A stretch of DNA of 64,000 nt from CAYLLT01 sp964384465. Lineage in GTDB: Bacteria > Planctomycetota > Phycisphaerae > UBA1845 > PWPN01. The stretch lies in NCBI GenBank assembly GCA_964384465.1, contig CAYLLT010000014.1:1-64000 (forward strand). The letters are read 5' to 3'. The position numbers were made by a program, and so were the translations under genes. Position 1 is the stretch's first letter. Every line of letters starts with the position of its first letter. The notes under the pieces are model-generated. The model did no database searches. It saw nothing but the letters and a program-made list of their open reading frames with translations, and was not told where the DNA came from. This document shows positions 17,484 to 25,666 of the stretch, one piece after another.

Positions 17484-18872
17484 TCAGCGGGACTCGTCCA
17501 GCATATTTGCGATGTGGCGCTTGCAAGCTTCGATCAGTCGCGGCAGCGCATCGCGGTCGAACGGGCTTTGCCAGACCTGGTAGATGTCGTGATCGTACCG
17601 CTCGGGCGGGCTGAGATAACTGCTCTGGCCGTTGACGATGTTCATGACCACGATGGCGAGATCGGGAAACGCGGCCCGCAGCGCGATCTGGAAGTCGGAG
17701 TACGCCTCATTCGGCGTGCCGACGATGATGCCGTCGCCGATGCGCCAGAGCCATACGGGAATGGCGCAGGTCGGGCCGCTGCCCATCGAGCGCACGATCC
17801 GCAGCTTGCGCCGCAGCCGCTCGGTCATCGCGCGATCGGTGCACGCGGCCAGCTCGCGCTCGACTTCCTCTCTGGAAGGAAGCTTCTTAAGCGGCAGATC
17901 GACCGTGATCTGCCGCACGTCGAGCACCGCGGATGGCTCGAACGCCCGCCGTCTCCACGTCGCCAGCGGCGCGCCCGACTCCACCACCCCCGCGTATTCC
18001 AGGGCGGTGGCGGGCGGAAGCATCGTCGAAAGCGCGGTGACGACGGCCAGGCCCAGTTGCCGGCCGTTCGCGTCGGCGATGGCGGTGTCGCCGGTGTACT
18101 GCTCGCGCGGAGCGAGTTCGCCGGAGGCGCCCTGCAAAAAGAGGCACGGTGCGCCGCCGGTCTCGCGCTCCACCACCTCGCGCATCGCGCCCACGTAATC
18201 CGGCGAGAGCAGGCGGTTGTCCCACGCCAGCGTCGTCGGGTGGCAGGCGTAATTGACGAGCGTGGCCACAGCCCTTCCGCTGGGTTCCGTCACGCGCCCG
18301 ACGAGTACGGTGTCGTCCGCCGGATTCCGGGGGTTGAAACCGCAGACGATTCGGTCTTTCTCAGGATCCGGCAGATCACGGTTCGTGGCCAAACCGGATC
18401 GACCCGCAGCCCAGGTCAGGATCGCCGGCTTCGCCCCGGCGAGCGCTTCCTTCGTCGCCTCGACCAGCGAACCCGTCAGATGGACCAGGTACGGCATGAT
18501 CAAGCGCCCGCCCGGTTTGTCCGCATCCTCCCGGCAGAGCGAGCACGACGCGTGCGTGTGCGTCAGACTGAGCATCACCCGCGCCGGGTCGAGCCCAAGC
18601 CGCTCCAGCAGCGTGCCGCGAAGACGCTTCTGGTCGTCGTCATCCTGCCACCAGCCGCCGTCGATCGACGCGAGGACGAGCGGTGCGTCCTGCGCCGTTT
18701 TCCGCATGGCGAGGACGGTCAGCGAAAGCGGCCGATGGACGCCTTCGGCCACGTCATGTTTGGCCGCGCCCCAGCTACGGTTGTAGATGCCGACCGGCGG
18801 CGTGATGTCCCGCCGCGCGACGCCGGCCTCGATAGAAGCGGATGGAGGTATCTGATCCGGCGGGCCGTTCAT
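17484..18872 (-). CDS. Neutral/alkaline ceramidase-like hydrolase
   Basis: 462 residues with the ceramidase N-terminal fold used by many secreted or cytosolic planctomycete proteins of unknown substrate. Zinc-site signatures are the THTH in MLSLTHTHASC (about 100-110) and the His in NYACHPTTL; the nucleophile region is FLQGASGELAPRE. No signal peptide is visible, unlike true ceramidases, so a cytoplasmic amidase or esterase is plausible. It overlaps the downstream end of the SDR gene by 4 nt, so both belong to one operon. Confidence 0.85.
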   Translation of the reverse strand: MNGPPDQIPPSASIEAGVARRDITPPVGIYNRSWGAAKHDVAEGVHRPLSLTVLAMRKTAQDAPLVLASIDGGWWQDDDDQKRLRGTLLERLGLDPARVMLSLTHTHASCSLCREDADKPGGRLIMPYLVHLTGSLVEATKEALAGAKPAILTWAAGRSGLATNRDLPDPEKDRIVCGFNPRNPADDTVLVGRVTEPSGRAVATLVNYACHPTTLAWDNRLLSPDYVGAMREVVERETGGAPCLFLQGASGELAPREQYTGDTAIADANGRQLGLAVVTALSTMLPPATALEYAGVVESGAPLATWRRRAFEPSAVLDVRQITVDLPLKKLPSREEVERELAACTDRAMTERLRRKLRIVRSMGSGPTCAIPVWLWRIGDGIIVGTPNEAYSDFQIALRAAFPDLAIVVMNIVNGQSSYLSPPERYDHDIYQVWQSPFDRDALPRLIEACKRHIANMLDESR

Positions 18873-19690
18873 CGTCCCTGCCCCCCCATGCCGAAGAGGC
18901 TCAGGCCGCCATCCATCAGCAGCGTCGAACCGGTGATGTGCCGGTTGGCCGGGTCGCAGAGATACGCCACCTGCTCGGCCACCTCGTGCGGTTCGATCAA
19001 CGCCTTCACCGGGACGGCCTCGCGCGATCGCTCGCGCAGGCCGGGCGTCTGGTCGAAGATCCTCCCGCTCAGGCCCGCATCGACGTAGCCGGGGGCGATC
19101 TCATTGACCAGGATCCCGTGCTGCGCTAACTCGGCCGCCATGCACCGGCACAACATGCGCATCCCCGCCTTGGATACGCAGTACGCGGGGATGGTGGTAT
19201 GCACGACGTGCGCGGCCCAACTGCCGACGAAGACCACGCGGCCGGGCTTGCCCCGCTGCACAAGGTGCATCGCGGCGGCGTGGGCGAGATGAAACGCGCC
19301 GTTCAGGTTGACGGCCAGCTCGCGCTGCCAGATTTGCGGCGTCAGCTCGGGGAAGCGGGCCAGCGCGACCACCGCGGCGTTGGGGATGATGAGCGTGGGG
19401 ACGCCCAGTTCCTGCTCAACGGCATCGACCCAAGCCGCGACGGCGGCGGCGTCCGACACATCGACGCAATCGTATCGCGCGCGGCGGCGGAGCGCGCGGA
19501 TCTGGGTCAGCAGCGCGTGCGCCTGCTGCGCATCCACGATGTCGCCTACGGCAATGTCCGCGCCGCGCCGCGCGAGTTCAATCGCGATCGCCCGGCCGAT
19601 GTCGCCGGCCCCGCCGCTGATGATCGCAACCTGACCTTCGAGAGGCGATTGCGGATTGTGGATTGCGGATTGCGGATTTGGTACTTGCAC
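18869..19690 (-). CDS. Short-chain dehydrogenase/reductase
   Basis: 273 residues. The Rossmann motif SGGAGDIG is near residue 25, followed by the NAAVV motif, the active-site region VGSWAAH and the YCVSK catalytic pair (YxxxK). It should oxidise an alcohol or reduce a ketone with NAD(P). The first 16 residues (MQVPNPQSAIHNPQSP) are encoded by a heptamer repeat and do not belong to the fold, so the true start may be internal. A 12-nt gap separates it from the DapA-like gene upstream; together with the symporter this resembles a sugar-acid catabolic cluster. Confidence 0.88.
   Translation of the reverse strand: MQVPNPQSAIHNPQSPLEGQVAIISGGAGDIGRAIAIELARRGADIAVGDIVDAQQAHALLTQIRALRRRARYDCVDVSDAAAVAAWVDAVEQELGVPTLIIPNAAVVALARFPELTPQIWQRELAVNLNGAFHLAHAAAMHLVQRGKPGRVVFVGSWAAHVVHTTIPAYCVSKAGMRMLCRCMAAELAQHGILVNEIAPGYVDAGLSGRIFDQTPGLRERSREAVPVKALIEPHEVAEQVAYLCDPANRHITGSTLLMDGGLSLFGMGGQGR
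19646..19681. repeat. Degenerate heptamer repeat inside the SDR gene start
   Basis: Five units of period 7 with consensus GATTGCG. It encodes the first residues of the SDR on the minus strand. Relatives of this period-7 class occur at 35920, 49061, 53202 and 63487. Confidence 0.75.
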
Positions 19691-19702
19691 GTCAACAGCT
19701 CG

Positions 19703-20617
19703 CTATTCTCGCACTGCGGCCATAATCAACTCGAATAATCGGTCAACTTCCCGTCTAGTCTCCTCGTCGAGCACGAAACCCACCGGGCCGCGGACGATCG
19801 TGTTGCGGAAGATGCCCTGCCTGACCAGAAGATACTTCTCCACGGCCAGGAACGCATCGAGACTCGTCTGTACCGCGATCATCGACGAAATCGGCAGCGA
19901 CAGACGGTAGATCTGCCGTTCATCGCCGGCTGCGAGCGCCCGCCACAAGGCGACCAGGCCGTCGATCAGATCGGCGCCGGGCATGGTGCCGACGATGCCG
20001 CGGCGGAAGCTGTCCACCAGCGCGATGCCGCCGGTGCCCTCGAAGACGCGGGCCTTGCCGCCGGTCGCCTCGCGCAGAGCGGTCAGCTTCGGGCCGATCG
20101 GCTGCGCCTCCGGCTTGAACAGTACGCGCTCGCCGTATTCCGCGAGGACCTTCGCCTGAAGCTCGACCGGCATCGGCCGGCCGACATAGCCGCTGGCGTC
20201 CTGCACGATCACCGGCAGCGACGTCGCCCGGATGATCCGTCCGTAGTACCGCAGCAGTTCCGACTCAGTTACCGCGATCGAGACCGGCGGGACCGCCATG
20301 ACCGCAGAAGCGCCGACGCTCTCCGCGTGTTTCGCGTATCGCTCGGCGGAATGCCCGCTCTCGGCGCCGACGCTGATGACCACAGGTCCGCGCTGCCTCG
20401 CGAAGGTGGAAGCCCGTGCCGCAAGCTGCTCGCGCTCCTCACTCGACAGACGAAGTACCTCGGACACCATCGCCATCACGATGCCGTCCGCGCCGCGATC
20501 GAAGAGCCACGCGATCTCCCTTTCCAGCGTGGCGTAGTCGATGGATTCGTCTTCGTGGAACGGGGTTTGAAAGACGGGGAAGACGCCCTGGAGCGGCTTG
20601 GATACCGGGGGCGTCAT
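19703..20617 (-). CDS. DapA-like class I aldolase (dihydrodipicolinate synthase family)
   Basis: 304 residues, the usual length. The N-terminal strand GVFPVFQTPFHEDESID and the segment GADGIVMAMVSEV are family landmarks. The Schiff-base lysine is in VLFKPEA. The family covers DapA, N-acetylneuraminate lyase and keto-deoxy sugar-acid aldolases. The strand GIVMAMVSEVLRLS departs from the DapA GTTGE loop, so lysine biosynthesis is unlikely. With an SDR and a symporter alongside, a catabolic aldolase or dehydratase is the better guess. Confidence 0.87.
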   Translation of the reverse strand: MTPPVSKPLQGVFPVFQTPFHEDESIDYATLEREIAWLFDRGADGIVMAMVSEVLRLSSEEREQLAARASTFARQRGPVVISVGAESGHSAERYAKHAESVGASAVMAVPPVSIAVTESELLRYYGRIIRATSLPVIVQDASGYVGRPMPVELQAKVLAEYGERVLFKPEAQPIGPKLTALREATGGKARVFEGTGGIALVDSFRRGIVGTMPGADLIDGLVALWRALAAGDERQIYRLSLPISSMIAVQTSLDAFLAVEKYLLVRQGIFRNTIVRGPVGFVLDEETRREVDRLFELIMAAVRE

Positions 20618-20653
20618 CGTGCGTACATCCTCACATCCTTAATTTCGGGGCGA

Positions 20654-20980
20654 TCACACTTCCGCCGGCGTTTCGCCCTCGGACAACACCTTCTGGATCG
20701 CGCTGCGGACGACGGTGACCTTCACGTTGGAGGATTCATCGACCTTGAGCGTCACTTCCAAATCCTTGACCGAGACGACCGCGCCGATGAGGCCGCCGAT
20801 GGTCATGACCCGGTCACCGCGCTTGACGTTGGCCAGCATGTCCTGCCGCTTCTTTTTCTCCCTACGATTGCCGCTCAGAACAATCGCATAGAAGACGACC
20901 AGCATCAGCAGCAGGCCGATCCAGAGTTGCGAGCCCGGCCCGCTCTGGGCCAAAAATGCCGAATCCATGATGTTTATCAC
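20654..20980 (-). CDS. yajC: Preprotein translocase subunit YajC
   Basis: 108 residues: a short N-terminal tail, one membrane helix (LWIGLLLMLVVFYAIVL), a basic stretch (NRREKKKRQDML) and the conserved cytoplasmic domain (VKRGDRVMTIGGLIGAVVSV). YajC joins SecDF at the Sec channel. The GTG start at 20980 overlaps the tgt stop; an ATG at 20968 is an equally good start. The tgt-yajC order is widespread in bacteria; here secD/secF do not follow. Confidence 0.94.
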   Translation of the reverse strand: MINIMDSAFLAQSGPGSQLWIGLLLMLVVFYAIVLSGNRREKKKRQDMLANVKRGDRVMTIGGLIGAVVSVKDLEVTLKVDESSNVKVTVVRSAIQKVLSEGETPAEV

Positions 20981-22119
20981 TCAGCAGATCTCCCGAAACT
21001 CACCGCGTCCGCTCCGGCCGCGTCCGCCACCGGAAACTCGGCCAGCATCGTCCCCCAATCACCGGTTGGAATCAAGTCCCGCAGGCGGCCCATGAATCGC
21101 TGGTAAAACCATAGATTATGCACGGTGACGAGCATGGGCCCGAGCATTTCCCTCGACATAAAGAGATGCCGGATGTACGCGCGGCTGAACTGCCGGCACG
21201 TAGGGCACGGGCAATCGCGTTCGAGCGGCTCATCCTGCTCGCGGTACTTCTCATTCCGCAGTCGGAGCGAACCCGCGGCGGTGAACGCATAAGCATTGCG
21301 GCCGTTGCGCGTCGGCAGAACGCAGTCGAACATGTCCACACCGGCACGGACCGCGGCCAGGATGTCCCGCGGCATGCCGACGCCCATCAGATAGCGCGGG
21401 CGGTCCTCCGGCAGGCGGCCGACCAGATCGTCGAGCACGTCCACCATCTGCTGGTGCGTCTCGCCGACGGACAATCCGCCGATCGCGTAGCCGGGGAAAT
21501 CCAGCTCGATCAGCCGCTCGGCACAAGCGCGCCGCAATTCGGGGAACACGCCGCCCTGAACGATCCCGAACAGCGCCTGGTCGTGCCGGCGGTGCGTGTC
21601 TTTGCACTCGCGTGCCCAGCGGAGCGTCCGCTCTACCGCTTGAGCCACTGTGACGCGATCGGCATCGCCCGGCGGGCATTGATCGAATGCCATGATGATG
21701 TCCGCCCCAAGCTGGTTCTGAATGCGGATTGCGGTTGCCGGGTCGAGTTGAATCCACGCACCGTCGATGTGCGAGCGAAACGTCACGCCTTCGTCGGTGA
21801 TCCGGTTCAGTTCCGCGAGCGAGAAGACCTGATATCCGCCGCTGTCGGTGAGGATCGGGCCGTCCCAGGCCATGAACGTGTGCAGGCCGCCGAGGCGCTC
21901 GATCAGCTCCGCCCCCGGCCGCTGGCAGAGATGGTAGGTATTGCCGAGGATAATCTCCGCCCCACTGTCGCGGACCTGATCCGGCCAGACACCCTTGACG
22001 CTGCCCTTGGTGCCGACGGGCATGAACGCCGGCGTGCGCACCGGGCCGTGAGGCGTGGTGAGGATACCTGTTCGCGCCGGACCGTCCGGATCACGCTGCT
22101 TGATCTCGAATCTGAGCAT
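20977..22119 (-). CDS. tgt: tRNA-guanine transglycosylase
   Basis: 380 residues. Exchanges guanine-34 of GUN-anticodon tRNAs for the queuine precursor preQ1. Visible landmarks: the nucleophile region DSGGYQVFSL, the second Asp region ADIIMAFDQCPPGD, the substrate loop FGIVQGG, GYAIGGLSVGE, and the zinc ligands in CPCPTCRQFSRAYIRHL. There is no Shine-Dalgarno; a TACAAT on the minus strand ends 8 nt before the ATG, consistent with a leaderless transcript. It overlaps yajC by 4 nt. Confidence 0.97.
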   Translation of the reverse strand: MLRFEIKQRDPDGPARTGILTTPHGPVRTPAFMPVGTKGSVKGVWPDQVRDSGAEIILGNTYHLCQRPGAELIERLGGLHTFMAWDGPILTDSGGYQVFSLAELNRITDEGVTFRSHIDGAWIQLDPATAIRIQNQLGADIIMAFDQCPPGDADRVTVAQAVERTLRWARECKDTHRRHDQALFGIVQGGVFPELRRACAERLIELDFPGYAIGGLSVGETHQQMVDVLDDLVGRLPEDRPRYLMGVGMPRDILAAVRAGVDMFDCVLPTRNGRNAYAFTAAGSLRLRNEKYREQDEPLERDCPCPTCRQFSRAYIRHLFMSREMLGPMLVTVHNLWFYQRFMGRLRDLIPTGDWGTMLAEFPVADAAGADAVSFGRSAE

Positions 22120-22127
22120 GCGTTCGT

Positions 22128-22133
22128 ATTGTA
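22128..22133 (-). promoter_or_regulatory. -10-like hexamer of tgt
   Basis: TACAAT on the minus strand, exactly 8 nt before the tgt ATG. No clear -35. If used, transcription would start at or next to the start codon. Confidence 0.4.
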
Positions 22134-22204
22134 ATGGACACGGGTATACTCATGCTGCTCAGAAAATGGGCTCGGGGGCACTCGCAAGGGCGTCGATCGG
22201 TGTG

Positions 22205-22285
22205 GTAGGTCCCGTCTGCCGGACGGGACCTCTGCCGCAGCGCCACCGCACGGACGTGAGGTCCCGCCCGGCAGGCGGGACCTAC
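22205..22285. repeat. Double-hairpin inverted repeat
   Basis: Two arms of 27 bp (22205-22231 and 22259-22285) form an imperfect inverted repeat, and each arm is itself a hairpin: GGTCCCGTC/GACGGGACC and GGTCCCGCC/GGCGGGACC. The arm difference (T-A pair against C-G pair) is compensated within each hairpin. Confidence 0.75.
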
Positions 22286-22369
22286 TCGCTCTGCCGCGCG
22301 GTTTTCATGATTGGTGGTGATCCGATCATGTCGTCCTCGTGCGAAAACCGGGAACATGATTGGAGATCG

Positions 22370-23467
22370 ATGTTGAATCGAGCCAAGCTGGTGATGCTTA
22401 TGATCGGTTTGTCCACGGCTGGGGTCATTGCCGATGAGCCGGCGCCGGTCTTTCCCGTGGGCCTGAAGCCCGGCGACACCATCGCCATTGTCGCTCCGGC
22501 GGGGCCTGCGGAGCGGCCGCGGGTCGAGCTGGCCAGGACGCGGCTCGAAGCGATGGGCTTCAAACTGCGGATGGCCGATGACCTCTACCGCCGGCGCGGG
22601 TATCTGGCCGGCGACGATGTTCGGCGGGCCGAGGAGTTGATGGCCGCTTTTCGCGACCCGCAGGTCGATGCGATCTTCTGCGCGGGCGGCGGCTACGGCA
22701 CGACCCGCATGCTCGATAAATTGGACTACGCGGTCATACGCAAGAATCCCAAAATCCTCACCGGTTTCAGCGACATCACCGCGCTGCACCTGGCCATCCA
22801 GCGGAAGGCGCACTTCGTCACTTTCCACAGCCCGGTGGCGATGTATGGGCTGGGAAGCAAAGAGAACCTCAGCGATTTTTCGCTGGAATACTTCTGGCGG
22901 CCGCTGCTGGTGGAAAACTACTTCGATGCCGACGGCTCCGCCCTGCCGGCCGGTTATACGTTCGATCAACCCAAGGGAGCGCCGCCGGTTCAGACGATAT
23001 CGCCCGGCGTGGCCCGCGGGCGGCTCACCGGAGGCAACCTGTCGCTGGTCTGCCCGCTCATGGGCACCGAGTTTGAAATCGAGACGGCCGGCCGGGTGCT
23101 GTTCCTCGAAGATCGCAACGAGGAGCCGTACCGGATCGACCGCTATCTTTCACAACTGCGGCTCGCCGGCAAACTCGACCATCTGGCCGGCGCGATCCTC
23201 GGCCTATTCACCGATTGCGAAGCGAAAAGTCCCGGTGAGAGCCTCACGCTCGAACAGGTGTTCCGCGATTACTTCGAAAAACTGGGTGTTCCCGTCATCC
23301 TCCATTTCCCGGTCGGGCATTCGCGGTTCAATGCCACGCTGCCCATGAGCGTTCTGGTGGAAGTCGATGCGGAAGCGAAACGGGTGACGGTGCTGGAAAA
23401 TCCGGTCCGATTGGCGGAGAGAGACGGAAACAAACCTGATAGAGAGGAAAACAATGCATCGCGATAG
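22370..23467 (+). CDS. LD-carboxypeptidase (peptidase family S66)
   Basis: 365 residues from the ATG at 22370, which has GGAG 4 nt upstream and is followed by a signal-like hydrophobic segment (LVMLMIGLSTAGVIADE). The longer frame begins inside a palindromic repeat and is rejected. The S66 fold is clear: KPGDTIAIVAPAG at the start, the nucleophile Ser in LTGFSDITALH, and the His of FPVGHSRF near the end. It trims the terminal D-Ala from murein tetrapeptides or, as in MccF, cleaves related amides. It overlaps the next gene by 14 nt. Confidence 0.92.
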   Translation: MLNRAKLVMLMIGLSTAGVIADEPAPVFPVGLKPGDTIAIVAPAGPAERPRVELARTRLEAMGFKLRMADDLYRRRGYLAGDDVRRAEELMAAFRDPQVDAIFCAGGGYGTTRMLDKLDYAVIRKNPKILTGFSDITALHLAIQRKAHFVTFHSPVAMYGLGSKENLSDFSLEYFWRPLLVENYFDADGSALPAGYTFDQPKGAPPVQTISPGVARGRLTGGNLSLVCPLMGTEFEIETAGRVLFLEDRNEEPYRIDRYLSQLRLAGKLDHLAGAILGLFTDCEAKSPGESLTLEQVFRDYFEKLGVPVILHFPVGHSRFNATLPMSVLVEVDAEAKRVTVLENPVRLAERDGNKPDREENNASR

Positions 23468-24407
23468 GCTCAATCGCCGGGAGATCCTGAAATCAACCGC
23501 TGCCGCGATCGGCACGGCGGCTCTGACCAGGATATCCGTCGCGGAAGAAGCGAGCAGCAAACCGGCACTGCCCACGTTATGCCTGTTCACCAAGCCGCTA
23601 CAGAAGCGGCCGTTGGACGATCTGCCGGCACTGGTGGACAACCTCGATTTTGAGGCGGTCGATCTGACCTGCCGGCCGGGCGGGCACGTACTGCCGGAAC
23701 GGGTGGAGGACGATCTGCCGAAGGCCTGCGAGCTGTTCAAGTCGGCCGGGATCCGCGTGCCCATGATCACCACCGGCATCGTGGACGCCGGCAAGGACAA
23801 CGCGGAAGCGATCGTCAAAACCGCCGCCGCACTGGGTATCCGATACGTGAAGCTCGGTTATTACCTCTATGGAGATCTACTCAATATGCGCGCGCGGCTG
23901 GCGGAAGTGAAGGCCAGCCTGCGCGACATCGCCGCCCTCTGCCGGCGGTATCACGTCCAGGCCGGTTTGCACAACCACTCGGGCCCGACGGTCGGATCGG
24001 CGCTCTGGGATGTATGGTACCTGATCGACGATCTGCCGGCGGACGGGATCGGCTCCTATTTCGATGGCGGACACGCGACGGTCGAGGGCGGCGACGCCGG
24101 CTGGCGGATCGGCCTGAATCTGCTGGCGCCGCGGATTGTCATGCTGTCGGTCAAGGATTTCGCCTGGGAGAAAGACCCGCAACGTGGCTGGCGGCCGGGC
24201 TGGTGCCCGCTTGGCGAGGGGATGGTCCGGTGGGAAGAGGCCCTGCGGCGGCTCAAATCGCAGCCGTTCAGTGGCCCGATTTCACTGCACGTCGAGTACC
24301 CGCAGCAGGCCGAGCCCGGTTCGCCCGATGAAGAGAAGACTCTGGCGGCCATCCGGCACGATGCGAAAGTGCTGCGGGAACTGCTGAAGCGTACGCAACT
24401 GGCGTAG
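23454..24407 (+). CDS. Sugar phosphate isomerase/epimerase-like TIM-barrel protein
   Basis: 317 residues of the xylose-isomerase-like barrel (AP endonuclease 2 family). The N-terminus carries a twin-arginine-like signal (NRREILKSTAAAIG). Metal-site segments are AGLHNHSGPTVG, SYFDGGHA, IVMLSVKDF and the final strand SLHVEYP, giving the His/Asp/Glu set of these enzymes. Exported members are abundant in Planctomycetes, with mostly unknown sugar substrates. The 14-nt overlap with the carboxypeptidase gene suggests coupled translation. Confidence 0.85.
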   Translation: MHRDRLNRREILKSTAAAIGTAALTRISVAEEASSKPALPTLCLFTKPLQKRPLDDLPALVDNLDFEAVDLTCRPGGHVLPERVEDDLPKACELFKSAGIRVPMITTGIVDAGKDNAEAIVKTAAALGIRYVKLGYYLYGDLLNMRARLAEVKASLRDIAALCRRYHVQAGLHNHSGPTVGSALWDVWYLIDDLPADGIGSYFDGGHATVEGGDAGWRIGLNLLAPRIVMLSVKDFAWEKDPQRGWRPGWCPLGEGMVRWEEALRRLKSQPFSGPISLHVEYPQQAEPGSPDEEKTLAAIRHDAKVLRELLKRTQLA

Positions 24408-24438
24408 GGCGCGTCCGAATGATGTTGAGACGAAGTCA

Positions 24439-24927
24439 ATGAATTCGGCCGAGGTCGATCCGCGGGAACTCGACGAGCGCCTGATGCGCCAGGCGCTGGC
24501 CGAAGCGGAGCGGGCGTTGGACACCGCCGACGTGCCGGTCGGGGCGGTCATCGTTCACGAAGGCGGGATCATCGGCCGCGGGCGGAATCAGCGCGAGCAC
24601 CTCCAGGATCCGACCGCTCATGCCGAGATCATCGCCCTCACCGCCGCCGCGAGCGCGTTGGGGTCATGGCGTCTGATCGGCTGCACGATGTACGTGACGC
24701 TCGAACCCTGTGTGATGTGCGCCGGCGCGCTGGTCAACGCCCGCTTGGAGCGGCTGGTCTATGGCGCTGACGATCCCAAGGCCGGTGCATGCGGCTCGCT
24801 GTTCAATATCGTGATCGACGAGCGGCTGAATCACCGGCTGGAAGTCACCCGCGGCATTCTGGCGGACGATTGCGGGCGGCTCCTGAGCGAGTTCTTCGCC
24901 CGGCAAAGGGCGATGGGCAAGAAGTAG
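24439..24927 (+). CDS. tadA: tRNA adenosine(34) deaminase / nucleoside deaminase
   Basis: 162 residues. The zinc and proton-shuttle motif HAEIIAL and the second zinc motif EPCVMCAGAL define the cytidine-deaminase superfamily. The spacing and the YGADDPKAGACGSLFN segment match TadA, which makes inosine-34 in tRNA-Arg. The N-terminal 10 residues are a short extra tail. The ATG at 24439 has no clear Shine-Dalgarno. Confidence 0.93.
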   Translation: MNSAEVDPRELDERLMRQALAEAERALDTADVPVGAVIVHEGGIIGRGRNQREHLQDPTAHAEIIALTAAASALGSWRLIGCTMYVTLEPCVMCAGALVNARLERLVYGADDPKAGACGSLFNIVIDERLNHRLEVTRGILADDCGRLLSEFFARQRAMGKK

Positions 24928-24945
24928 CGCGCGAGGGTAAGCGTT

Positions 24946-25665
24946 GTGAACGCAGCCGCTGAGCAGCACCTCGCCCGCCGCCGCGTCTGGCGGGAAAAGT
25001 ACGCTATCCGGGCGTGCTATCGCGGCTGGTTCGAGCGCATGAGGCCGTTCATCGTCCCCGGTCCGAGCGTGGAGATCGGCGCGGGTGCGGGCGATTTCAA
25101 GAGTTTCTGGCCTGAGCTGGTTACGACCGATGTCGTACCCACGCCCTATATCGACTTCGCGGCCGACGGCATGCGTCTTCCGCTCGCAACGGCGAGCCTG
25201 AGCAACATCGTCGTCATCGATCTGCTGCACCATCTGCCCGACCCGCACCGATTCTTCAATGAAGCGACACGCGTGCTCCGTCCCGGCGGCCGCATCCTGG
25301 CCATCGAACCGTATATTACGCCGTTGTCGTTCCTTGTGTACCGGCTGTTACATCACGAAGCGATCTGGTTCGGCGGATACCACCGCTCGCTTAACAAATC
25401 GGACCCGTGGGAAGGAAACCTGGCGATGGCGAATCTGCTGTTCGATCGCGAGGCGGCAGAATGGCCGCGCCGTCATCCGCGACTGCGGGTTCTCCGCAGG
25501 CAGCGATTCAGCCTGCTCGACTTCCAATTGGCGGGCGGGTTCAAACCGTATACATTCGTGTCGCGGCCACGGTTGTATGACTTCCTGCTCGGCCTGGACC
25601 GCGGGCTGGACTGGCTGGCCCCGCTGTGCGGCTTTCGGATCTTCTGTGTGCTGGAGTTGATGTGA
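24946..25665 (+). CDS. Class I SAM-dependent methyltransferase
   Basis: 239 residues from a GTG 19 nt after tadA. Motif I is VEIGAGAGDFKSF, an acidic residue follows at VTTDVVPTPYIDFAADG, and motif IV is NIVVIDLLHHLPDP, the order of small-molecule methyltransferases such as the UbiE/Methyltransf_11 group. The substrate is unknown. The gene stops 1 nt before the ATG of the glycosidase-like lipoprotein. Confidence 0.85.
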   Translation: MNAAAEQHLARRRVWREKYAIRACYRGWFERMRPFIVPGPSVEIGAGAGDFKSFWPELVTTDVVPTPYIDFAADGMRLPLATASLSNIVVIDLLHHLPDPHRFFNEATRVLRPGGRILAIEPYITPLSFLVYRLLHHEAIWFGGYHRSLNKSDPWEGNLAMANLLFDREAAEWPRRHPRLRVLRRQRFSLLDFQLAGGFKPYTFVSRPRLYDFLLGLDRGLDWLAPLCGFRIFCVLELM

Positions 25666-25666
25666 A

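Noticed and set aside
17325..19088. 587-codon plus-strand frame opposite the ceramidase-like and SDR genes
   Set aside because: Arg/Asp/His-rich translation without domains; the minus strand carries two full, recognisable enzymes. GC-rich codon use leaves the antisense frame open.
19646..19681. CRISPR array
   Set aside because: Units are 7 bp and contiguous with no spacers; no cas gene is present.
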